Source: Gamsiella multidivaricata
Taxonomy: Eukaryota > Mortierellomycota > Mortierellomycetes > Mortierellales > Mortierellaceae
Assembly (NCBI RefSeq): GCF_025024155.1
Contig: NW_026251744.1
Location: 62,001-126,000 of the forward strand
Length of the DNA stretch: 64,000 nucleotides
Direction: 5' to 3'
Within the stretch, counting starts at the first letter, position 1; every line of letters begins with the position of its first letter. Shown piece by piece: positions 1 through 9,352 of the stretch. The position numbers were made by a program, and so were the translations under genes. The notes beneath the pieces were generated by a model. The model had not been told where the DNA came from, did not search any database, and was given only the letters and a program-made list of their open reading frames with translations.

Positions 1-1
1 G

Positions 2-750
2 TCCTGTCTTCCTCCTATTCGAAGTCCAGAGGCGAGCGTCACCAATTACATCGAGATGCTTGAACAAGTCGAGGATCGACTGTTGGAATTTTATAATGGT
101 AACAATAATCGGTTCAACAAACACACTTGGGATATGAAGCGAGCCAAGCACATCGAGTACCAGGCTATTGCCAGCAGCCTACTCCGGATTGTTGGTGGCA
201 GCATCGGTGAGCGCTGCAAGGATGACAATCCTGTGTTGATCGGTGTGGGCCTCGGTTAGTTCGGAAGCTCCAGTCGACTGTCATCTCTGCACTCTTCATT
301 TTTGTCGTATTTCGTCCCATTGGTAAGCAAACTCTTCACCATGTACCATCGGGAATGTCTTCAGAGGAGTGAGTGCCAATGAATAATATATTTTGTTATT
401 TTATTTAGGCTCGATCTCTCAGATACATTGTGGTGGGTCTCAACGAGTTTTATACGTCAAAGAAATGTCCGGATTGCCACCGGTTTGTGGCCCAAGTCAC
501 CCTTCGAGAACTCTTCTGCCCCCACTGTGGACGGTATCGCCACAGAGATGTGATGGCGGCCGAAAACATGTCCAACATTGCCCGAGAGTACCTATTACAC
601 CAGGAACGATCACTCTATCTTCACCCCGTCACGGCAGATGGTAGATACCCATGGATGGAGTCAAGAAGTCCAGGGCAAGAGATGGCCGAAGGGGCGATTG
701 TTGGAACCAGCGCCACTAATCGCAAAAAAAGAAGAAAGATGGAACTTTAA
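2..750 (+). pseudogene. Fanzor/TnpB-like RNA-guided nuclease, C-terminal part, with in-frame stop
   Basis: Two exons are visible, 2-322 and 409-750, joined by an intron 323-408 (GTAAGC donor, TTTATTTAG acceptor, phase 0). The second exon carries the signature of the TnpB/Fanzor C-terminus: a glutamate in NEFYTSKKCPDC (RuvC-II), a four-cysteine zinc ribbon (CPDC and CPHC), and HRDVMAAENM (RuvC-III aspartate), then a basic RKKRRK tail that could be a nuclear localisation signal. The first exon ends in a RuvC-I-like strand (VLIGVGLG) where an acidic residue would be expected but Leu is read. A TAG at 257-259 interrupts the frame; coding similarity continues on both sides of it (FGSSSRLSSLH, then ARSLRYIVVGLNEF), so it looks like a nonsense mutation rather than the true end. 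The 5' part lies outside the window. Family knowledge: Fanzors are eukaryotic TnpB relatives guided by an omega-RNA. The copy is probably inactive. Confidence 0.72.
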
Positions 751-1040
751 CATTTTGTATGTACGACCACACACACCCACGTGATGATTACAGGGGCGTT
801 GATAAATTTATGGTGACGTAGATAGCGCCTAGGTAGTCCTTTTCAAATAAATCTTACGCGTGCACTGTGGACTGCTCTTGAGACAATCGAACTAGGACGC
901 GACCAAGCTCTGACCTTTGCGTATGCACTGCAGACAGCTCCACCTTTCATTCCATCCATTCCACTCATCACTTTACCAAGGACCCACTTGATAAAAAAAA
1001 ACCAAAATTCATTCATCAGCTTAAAGCCAATCAGTCAATT
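751..1040. other. Intergenic, 3' of Fanzor remnant / 5' of UMP1
   Basis: No reading frame with coding character is seen. If the upstream remnant once carried an omega-RNA or a transposon right end, it would lie here, but no terminal inverted repeat can be recognised because the left end is outside the window. Confidence 0.4.
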
Positions 1041-2001
1041 ATGGTAACACTTAACCCTCGACTTTGCTTTTGCAAATGCTTCGGAGCTACATAAAACGGA
1101 TAGACCTTGGAGCAACACAGCAGGAATAGCTTTTGTACTCAGTCCCAGAAAAAGAAAACTCATCGCTTCCCGGGGAGGGCTTTTTTCTTCATGACCTTGT
1201 TGTAGTCTCTCCGCCTCGCACCTTCAAGCAAACCCTCGACCGCAGGATCGGCCTCGGTCTTTGATACGTCAAACTCGTATGGACTCCACGACACGATGCG
1301 CTTTGGCATGAGACAGATTGCAAGTGAGGTCACTGCAAAGCATCCTCTTGAGAATCGTCTTGCTGAGGTACCGTTTGAAGACTATAGCACGGTATCAGGG
1401 CCGTAATGATCGTCAGACAGGAGCGATTGCAACATCGTATTAATCGCTTTTTCTTTTGTTCATTTTATCGCTTTTCTCTCGACATTTTGATACGATCTCA
1501 TTAACACCGCACCTCGATCTCTTTATCAACAACCACTTGTCGACCAACAAATAATACTCAACTGGGCGCAACAATAACAACAACAACAACAAAAACAGTG
1601 GGAGAACACACAGGACGAGCTCAAGATGAATTTGGCCCGTAACATGTACGGTATGCACGCACCGATCAAGATGGCGATGGAGCGCTCTTTGGTCATCAAG
1701 GCGCGTGGACCATCCATGCTCCCCCGAAGCTCGAACTTGGGACTGGATATTTTGGTGGGCAAGGATGAAACGATCGATTTCGAAGACTTCTTGAACGGTA
1801 AGGCCGAGCAAGGAAAATCAGGGCGAATGTTGTTTTGGACGGAGTGTTTTGAGAGAATGGTTGCAGCATACTGACGCTTTATATATATATATATATTTCT
1901 CCCGCAACTTTTGTCTTTGTCTGATACTAGTTCCTGAACTGTCGACGGATATGGTGGATGTGCACACAGTCATGGAGCACCAGCTTGGAATCCGCGTATA
2001 A
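1041..2001 (+). CDS. UMP1: Proteasome maturation chaperone UMP1/POMP
   Basis: Exons 1041-1043, 1206-1367, 1599-1797 and 1931-2001 give 144 residues, close to human POMP and yeast Ump1. UMP1 is a short-lived chaperone that guides assembly of the 20S proteasome core and is degraded as its first substrate. Visible family landmarks are YGLHDTMRFGMRQIASE, KHPLENRLAE joined across an intron to WENTQ, the central APIKMAMERSLV, SSNLGLDILVGKDETIDFEDFLN, and the C-terminal VDVHTVMEHQLGI. The three coding exons from 1206 are secure. The first exon is inferred: the frame is closed by the TAG at 1203-1205, which is also a good acceptor, and the nearest sensible start is an ATG immediately followed by GTAACA at 1041, giving a start codon alone in its exon. 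No partner gene shares its strand nearby. Confidence 0.88.
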
Positions 2002-2493
2002 GTTCAGGATACAGAACAAATAGAAATACAATAAGGAGAGCAGACAAGACGAATGATTGATCGAGCTCGGTTCCTGTCTGTCTAAACCGGAGACCAGATT
2101 TTTTTTTTTTTTTTATTGGGGACGCAAAGTGGAAAATAAAGAAAAGGTTTGCCGGCGATGTCTGACAGTAATCGTATATTCTTGACAGAGACTCGTTGTT
2201 ACATTGTTTTGGTTCAGACGAAGGCGCGCATCTCCATGAGAAAACCGCTGCCTGATTTCCTTGCTGCCTATGAATGTCACCTTAGCGATTGGTGAGCGAA
2301 GGGAAAGCACTTAGAAACGCACTCAAACAGGACGCGCACGAATCAAAAGTCAATTTGACTTTTCCCTTATGCATGGCCGTTAAGAGTTCGGTCTTCTTGC
2401 GTTTCTCGTATGCCCCTGGCGGTCATGGGATTCTCATTTTTTTTTTTTGATATTATATATTATATTATATACTATATACTAGAAACTACTTTT
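2002..2493. other. Intergenic, AT-rich
   Basis: No gene is seen. It holds a poly-T run at about 2100-2114, another at 2437-2448, and a TATATTATATTATATACTATATACT stretch (2450-2480) just beyond the stop of the first monooxygenase, probably its 3' flank. Confidence 0.5.
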
Positions 2494-4739
2494 TCACTTC
2501 TGAGCCTTCTTCTGTTGCTCCTCTTGATACCGCTTCGAAGGCTTCTGGGGTAGGACGAAGCATGTACCATGGTGAGGCGTCAAGGGGAGGTATGAGCATT
2601 GAGGACGGTAGGCTGCAGCCCTGATAGTGTCTTTGTGCAGCATCGACTGAGGGAGCCATCCAAACACGATTTGGCGCAAAATACGTTCGCTCAAAGTCTG
2701 AGAGAGAAAAAGATTGGCAACAGAGCAATAAGAAATTGGGTCAGTCCAGGCGCTTCCCCAAGTAGTGGTACGTCCATGACAACAAATACAGTTATGCAGG
2801 AGTGTTTGTTATGCAAGGAGGGGAGCAATGCAGAGTGCAACATACCTGGCCGTAAATGACCTTTGCTGTGGTCTTGCTGATGTCGAACTGTTGCAGGACA
2901 TGAGGGTATCGCTGCTCCTTAAAGTCCTTGAAGGCCGCGGTAACGTTCTCGCTGCTGGGATCGTGTGCAATGTCGTAGATACAGTTGGCGAGGATGACCG
3001 CGTCCTGCATCGCGTTCACGGCACCCTGACCCGCGCTTGGGAGCATCTGCAAGGAGAGAAATTGGGCATTTTTTTTGTCATTAGTGAGTGATAAAAGCGA
3101 TCAAAGGGTGAGAGGAATGAGTAGAACATCTCAAAGCCGAGTTGCTTACCTTGTGGGCGGCTGGTAGTAAGCAAAAGGACAACGTGGGGAGCAGCAGCGT
3201 ACACGAAATGAAAGGGTTCGTCAGATACATGGAGGTGTTTAGAAACAAAGAAACAACGAAGAGTAACTGGTGACGCTCTCTTACCATCGCCGATGAGAAC
3301 GGCGCGACCGTAGTACCAGGTCTCGAACACTAGAAACGCGTACAAGGCAACAAGAGCGGCGAATGTGATGAGTGCATGGAGGAAGAGTATTTAAAGGAGA
3401 GCATATCCCAGACTTGGATACATACTCTTTTCCTCCAAGAAGACCTTGGAGATGCGGTCTCTAGGTGTCATGTCAATGAATTGACCAAGGGGACCATAGG
3501 GTGTCGCGAAATCGCGGATCTCCTTGATCATGACCTCGTTACCCTCAGGACCCCACTCGGTGTTCCTGAAGGACTTGTCCTCGGCAGTGGCCTGGGACAG
3601 CTGAATCTGAACACCCCAGCAGACGCGCTTCTCGGGAACTGTGAAGACGCTCCACTACGACAAATGAACGAATGAGAGAGCGAGGAGTGAGGAGGCGGAG
3701 CACATGTATGCTCAAAGGATCTTCAATCTTGCGCCCATCAAAAAATGCTCCATGGTTGCTGACAACAACAACAAAAAGAGCACTTACCGTGTATGGCTTT
3801 CCTTTGCCTATGATGAAGGAAAAATGCGTGAAGTTGTCCTTCAGGGCCTCATACTTTTCTTCATCCAATGGATCCGTGGTTCCGACCATGGTCATGTAGC
3901 CGATCTTGAGGCCTTGGGCGTCCTTGAGGGGCAATTCGTCCTTCTCGGCCAGGGACTTGTAAAGGTTCTGTCGCACAGCACTATAGGCACCATCTGCGCC
4001 GACGAGGATGTCGCCGATGTAGGAAGTGTTGTCGGAAAAGGTGATGACGACACCACCCTCTTGAGGGTGCTTGACCGAGAGAGCCTTCTTGCCAAACTGG
4101 ACTTTGTTAGGAACAAGCTTGGACAACAAAAGGTCATACAGCTTTGGGCGCGAGAAGACGATATAGTCGTAGCCGACACTGTGAACGACAGGGAGTGCAG
4201 AGCATGGAGGATTGGGACATATAGGGTTAGACCAAAAATAAGGGCAACAGGACGTTGCTGTCAACCTTCTACGGTTTATTTCTTACGCTTCTTTGATTCC
4301 CTCGTTGCCTCGGTAAGCAATCTTCTTCATGTTCTCGTTGTAGACGTGCATCCCTGGGCTTATGAAGCTGATCTTCATCAGCTCATCATACAGCCCCAGC
4401 TGTTCAAACACCGGCAGGATATTCACATTCAGGGACATGACAGCACCTAAATAATTTCGTCCAATTAATATAAACGTTCTTTGGATGCGTGGCAGCCGAG
4501 TGCAGACTGACATTCGATCGCGGTGTGACTCTTCCGTCGAGGCGTCTTTGACGTCCATGCCACACTCTCATCCAAGTCTCCCTTGTATTACCAAGTTGTT
4601 TCACAGACGTTGCACGCTCAAAAATCTCATAAGGGATGTTGGCGCGGTCGAGGAGGATGGCTAGGAATACACCTGCGATGCCTGCGCCGACAATCATCAC
4701 CCGAGGAGGGCTGCTAGGTCTGTACTCTTGTTGTGCCAT
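2494..4739 (-). CDS. FAD-dependent monooxygenase, paralogue A
   Basis: Eight exons on the minus strand: 4592-4739, 4287-4446, 3788-4178, 3426-3654, 3285-3329, 3150-3160, 2846-3046 and 2494-2697, giving 462 residues in frame. It is a group A (PHBH-fold) flavoprotein monooxygenase: an N-terminal Rossmann motif (VMIVGAGIAGVFLAILL, residues about 14-30), the mid-chain VGADGAYSAVRQ, and the GD motif VLIGDAAHKMLPSAGQGAVNAMQDA that binds FAD ribityl. Such enzymes use NADPH and O2 to hydroxylate or epoxidise small molecules; the substrate cannot be read from sequence. The AAHK of the GD motif is encoded by an 11-base micro-exon (3150-3160). No signal peptide is evident, so a cytosolic enzyme is likely. 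It lies tail-to-head with paralogue B, 489 bases away, with the same exon phases throughout. Confidence 0.9.
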
Positions 4740-5228
4740 TTTTCTGAAATATGAAGAATGTAGAGCTGGAGTGCGAGGGTTTGGGAAATAAAAAAAAAAA
4801 AAAGATGAAGAAGAGATCGGCGAATGGCGAGGATGAAGAGAGATCCAAGATGATGAGACGATCATGGTCTCCCAGCCATGCACGCCGTACATCTTGTACA
4901 ACCATGCGAGTAGCATGCTTGCAGCCTTCAGGTTGTTTGTTGTTGTTTTCGTGCCCAGCTAAAAATCAGCATGGTTCAAGGACCCACTTTCGGTTGCAGC
5001 TGAACCTTCATGGACAGAACAATCTGAAGGAACCAATTGTAATTCTGATGACATCCATGCATGCAAACATTGTGCGAGAGATAGACCATGCTCATCGATA
5101 CCATATCCTCCGCCCCATTGCTCCAGTGAACAGGTCGTAGGAGAATGGGCTACTTTCACTTTTGTGGATCCAGTGCGGATTTATTAGTGTCAATTCTGAA
5201 CAAGGTTTTTTCTTTGCTTAACAAAAAC
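4740..5228. other. Intergenic between paralogues A and B
   Basis: No gene is seen. It should hold the promoter of paralogue A and the 3' end of paralogue B. A poly-A run (4791-4803) lies about 55 bases upstream of the A start. Confidence 0.45.
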
Positions 5229-7415
5229 TCAAGCCGTGGCAGCGGCAGTGCTCGTCTTGTTGAGCTGGCTCTGCTCCTCCTGATATCTCTTCGAGGGCTT
5301 TTGAGGCAGTGGTGGATGTGTCCCGCGGCTGGGCGTCAGTGGAAGGAATGTACACTGGGGACGATACGCCGCCGCCTTGATGGTGTCTCGATGCAGCATC
5401 GACTTGGGAAGATATCCAAACACGATTCGGCGCAGCAGTCGCTCGCTCCAGGTCTGTCACAGACACAACACCAACACATAAGCGCAGAATGAGAACGAGG
5501 ACAAGACATCATGGGCGCTGACAATATGAAATTTGCCAGGAATAAAGAAGAGTATACATACCTGACCAAAGATGACCTTAGCCATCAGTTTACTGGAGTC
5601 GAACTGGAACTTGACGTGTGGGTACCGCTGGTCCTTGTACTCCTTGAATGCCGTAGCGATGTTCTTGGGCGTGGCATCGTTTGCGATGTCGTACAGACAG
5701 TTGGAAAGAATCACTGCATCCTGCATTGCATTCACAGCACCTTGTCCTGCGCTTGGAAGCATCTATGGCAATAGGTAGTTATGGAAGCATTGCTCAACAT
5801 TCTATTGCTCGTATCATTTCATTTGTATTTTCCCTGGGTCCTTTCATTCCGCCATAGACTACCTTGTGTGCAGCTACGGCAGAATAAATTAAACATAAAG
5901 TTGGAAGTTAGACACCCGTTTCTGCACTCGATCGAAGAGCAATTTAGCAGAAGGCGGCCATATGCAGCAACGACTCCTTCCTTACCATCTCCAATAAGCA
6001 CAACGCGGTCAGAGAACCATGTCTCGAACACTACGGTTATGCGTGACAAATGGAACCATTGGTCAAATGTAAGTAGATGGACAACTAAGTGGCTGCGTGA
6101 ACGAGGCACAAGCAATGCTGGATTGAGTACTTTTCTCCTCCAAAAAGACCTTGGAGATACGCTCTCTTGGAGTCGCATCAATAAGTTGGCCGAGAGGACC
6201 ATAGGTTGTCGGAAAGTCGTAAACCTCCTTAATCATGGCCTCATTTCCTTCGGGGCCCCATTCGGTGTTCTTGAACTCCCTGTCCTCTGCGCTGGTAGCC
6301 TTCAGCTGGATCTGCACTCCCCAGCAGATTCTTTTGCCTGGGACAGTGAACGTGCTCCACTAGATGTTAAAAAAAAAAAGAGAGCTCGGGGTGAGCCTTG
6401 AGATTCTTCGCTCTTCCCAAGGAATCATATTCTTAGCATAGAACGCAATATACGACTTGGTACTTACAGTATAGGGTTTGCCCTTGCCGATAATAAAGTG
6501 GAAATGCGTAAAGTCGTCCTTCAATTCAGCGTACTTATCCTCATCCAAAGAATCCGAGGTACCGACCATGGTAATGTATCCAATCTGAAGTCCCTGCGTA
6601 TCTGAGAAGGGCAACTGGTTCTTCTCGCTTAACTCCTTGTACATGCTCTGGCGGACAGCGCTGTAGGCACCATCTGCACCAACGAGGATGTCCCCAGAAT
6701 ACGAGGTGTTGTCGGCGCAATGAATCTCCACGCCTTCGAGGAGGTTCTTGATCGAGACCAGTTTCTTTCCAAAGTGAACCTTGTCTGCATCCAGCTGGGC
6801 AAGCAGGAGATCATACAACTGTGGACGAGAAAACACAATATAGTCGTATCCAGCCCTATTTAGAATATGGTAGGCGCATCAACAGGAGATGCGGAGGAGA
6901 AAAATGGCGAGCGAGGAATGAGGTTCTAGTTTGGAATAAATAGTGGGGTTGTCCCGCGTCCTAAGAAAAAGCCTTCCTTGTATCGTTACATTGTTTTGAT
7001 ACCGTCATTATCGCGATATCCGATCTCCTTCAGGTTTTCGTTATGGACATGCATGCCGGGACTTGTAAAGCTGATCTTCATCAAATCGTCGTACAGACCC
7101 AACTGCTCAAAGACCGGGAGAATATTGACGTTCAGTGACATGATTGCACCTGCAGGCACCGTGGAATCAAAAGATAGATCAGATAGCTGCTCTCTTCTCT
7201 TCAACATTGCTTGCTACCGAATCAACTGCCTAGGGAAATAGCGACTGAATGCAATGTAGGGCTGTACCGAGTGGCTTGACAGTCTGGGCGCGCTCGTAGA
7301 TATCGAAAGGGATGTTGGCCCTCTTGAGCAGGATGGCGAACAGGAGACCCGATACACCAGCGCCGACAATCATGACATGGGGTACTTTGGGTTGGGTGTT
7401 GCTGGTGTCTGCCAT
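5229..7415 (-). CDS. FAD-dependent monooxygenase, paralogue B
   Basis: Eight exons: 7268-7415, 6990-7149, 6468-6855, 6131-6359, 5986-6030, 5863-5873, 5562-5762 and 5229-5453, giving 468 residues. The first, second, fourth, fifth, sixth and seventh exons have exactly the lengths of those in paralogue A (148, 160, 229, 45, 11 and 201 bases), so the pair arose by tandem duplication of an intron-containing gene. Motifs match: VMIVGAGVSGLLFAILL near the N-terminus, LVGADGAYSAVRQ, and VLIGDAAHKMLPSAGQG. The proteins differ mostly at the C-terminal tail, which here ends KTSTAAATA. Role: FAD and NADPH dependent hydroxylation or epoxidation of an unknown substrate; an unrelated oxidoreductase role within the same fold cannot be excluded. 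Confidence 0.9.
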
Positions 7416-8156
7416 AGTGGAGAGAAGTGATCGGGTGTGGGGATGAGGAATGAGGAAGTGTGATGAGAGGGATGAATAGCTGGTTCTTTCTTTTATTTTT
7501 TTTCCGACGGGTCAAATCTTTATAGTTGCCTCCTTTTTGTACGCCCAGCAATTAGGAACGTGCATCCGATCGTTGCACCTTGCAAGGTGGCAGGTCCAAT
7601 ACCCAATGAACAGAGCAAAAACAAAAACAAAAGGTTTCGAGCTGACTTGTGAGCGCTGGATGTAGCTGCACCATATTGAAAGAGCTGCAGTCTGGACCGT
7701 CCTCTACAGCCTAGCACCGTTACCATCGTCTCTGTTTGACTGCGAGCGAATGAGAACCAAGTTGTTCAGATACATGTATCTCTCCCGAAGTACCAACGAC
7801 GATCAATTTCAGGAACGCGTATTCTTGCCAAATCAAGAAACCGGTTTTTTGATCCTAGGATCACACATCCTAGAGGCACAAAGGTATGATGGACATTGCT
7901 GAACTAATTCACTGTCTTCTTTTCTTTTCAAGCATTTTATTATACAGTCCACAGAGCCACTTTCGCGAGCTTCAAGCAAGGCACGCGACTTTTTTATTAT
8001 ACATCTCAGGTACATGTACAATGAAAAAAAAAAAAAATGGATGGCAAGTATCGTTGCTCTAAGTGTTGCCTGTGCAGTTAATCAATGGTAAGAACCAATG
8101 GATAGTGGACCCAAACAATGGAGCGCTCAAGCGAAGGATAAGGCCAATCCGCGAAT
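7416..8156. other. Intergenic between monooxygenase B and RPL10
   Basis: No convincing gene is seen in 741 bases. Near 8022-8037 is a poly-A run, and the stretch next to 8156 is presumably the RPL10 3' untranslated region. The pyrimidine-rich block at 7485-7505 lies in the probable leader of monooxygenase B. Confidence 0.45.
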
Positions 8157-8813
8157 TTAGGCCTGGGCATTCAGGGTCTTCTGAAAGTAATTCTTTAGAG
8201 ATCCCTTCTGATTCAAGTACTTGACGTAGCATCCATCAGGCTGCAATTGACCGGCGGCACGCTTCTCAATGTACTCCTCGCGAGCGAGCTTAGTGAAACC
8301 CCATTTCTTAGAGACAATGATTTTCTGGCGACCTGCAAACTTGAACTTGGCACGGCGGAGAGACTCAATGACAACGGCCTTGTTGTTATCCTTGGTACGG
8401 ACCGAGAAGATGACCTGACCAATGTCGACACGGGCAGCGGTACCCATGGGCTTACCGTAGGCACCACGCATACCGGTCTGAAGACGATCAGCACCGGCGC
8501 AGGACAACATCTTGTTGATACGCAAGACGTGGAAGGGGTGGAGACGGACACGCATGTGGAAGGAGTCCTTTCCGGAGTGTTTGGAGATGTATTTGTTGGC
8601 GCAGATACGACCAGCCTCGAGTGCTTCGGATGTGATCTGCTGCTTCTCATCGCAGAGCAAGTGGACACACAGTGGGAACTCGTCAACGTTGGCCTTCTTG
8701 CGCCCAAGGTCGTATATGCGGATCTTGGGGTCAGGGACACCCCGACAGAAGCGGGACTTTGGATAGGCCTTGTTCTTTTGGTAGCGGTAGCAGCGAGCAG
8801 GACGGCGACCCAT
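8157..8813 (-). CDS. RPL10: 60S ribosomal protein uL16 (RPL10)
   Basis: A single open exon encodes 218 residues, near the 214-221 usual for eukaryotic RPL10. It begins [21 protein letters not shown], the universally conserved N-terminus, and carries [33 protein letters not shown], the loop that approaches the peptidyl-transferase centre. uL16 is added late to the cytoplasmic pre-60S subunit with SQT1 and NMD3. The ATG at 8813 is chosen because homology starts exactly there; the open frame upstream is leader. Unusually for this window, no intron interrupts the coding region. It is divergent from OTU1 with 539 bases between the two starts. Confidence 0.97.
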   Translation of the reverse strand: MGRRPARCYRYQKNKAYPKSRFCRGVPDPKIRIYDLGRKKANVDEFPLCVHLLCDEKQQITSEALEAGRICANKYISKHSGKDSFHMRVRLHPFHVLRINKMLSCAGADRLQTGMRGAYGKPMGTAARVDIGQVIFSVRTKDNNKAVVIESLRRAKFKFAGRQKIIVSKKWGFTKLAREEYIEKRAAGQLQPDGCYVKYLNQKGSLKNYFQKTLNAQA

Positions 8814-9352
8814 TGTGATGGAGGTTGATAAGGAAAAGAGCTGAAGGGAGGAGTGTTCAGGAAGAAGGCGTAAGGGCAAAGAGGGTCTGAAGTGGATGCT
8901 GATGGGGAAGGGTGGGAAACGAGTTAACAAGAGCAAGTACCGAGCAACTGGCTGCGCTGCTTTTATTGTTTTTGGTCGTTTCTATAATTAATAAGCAATT
9001 TTTATTTGAAATCTATAGTAATGCCGCAGTTCGCACTTCCATTTTCATCCCTTCGTTATCGCTCCACACGGCGCCTAGTATTGGTGCCTGATAGATAAAA
9101 GGAACACTGATACTGACACTATATCGAAAACCGCAGTACTCGCGAGGAACACCGTTTATTTATTTATTTTTATATTGACGCCGGATCCCCCAGGCGGCAG
9201 GCTACATTGTCTAGAGAAGTGTCACGTGCATATGTTGCAACGGTCAAGTGCCGTGCGACTAATGAAGTTATGAGGAGAAAGAAGAGGGAGGGCAGGAAGG
9301 CTCGCCAATCATTCCTTTCTCATTCCAGTATTTCATTGTTCATTCAGCGCCC
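8814..9352. promoter_or_regulatory. Divergent intergenic region RPL10 / OTU1
   Basis: It contains both promoters by position. A pyrimidine-rich stretch precedes the RPL10 start when read on the minus strand, as in many highly expressed ribosomal protein genes. A TTTATTTATTTATTTTTATA block lies at 9157-9176. No specific factor site can be called with confidence. Confidence 0.4.

Noticed and set aside
3704..4450. 248-residue plus-strand open frame across monooxygenase A
   Set aside because: It is antisense to well-supported exons 2-3 and has no recognised motif; its length reflects codon bias of the real gene.
8247..8828. 193-residue plus-strand open frame over RPL10
   Set aside because: Antisense to one of the most conserved ribosomal proteins, with no independent signal.
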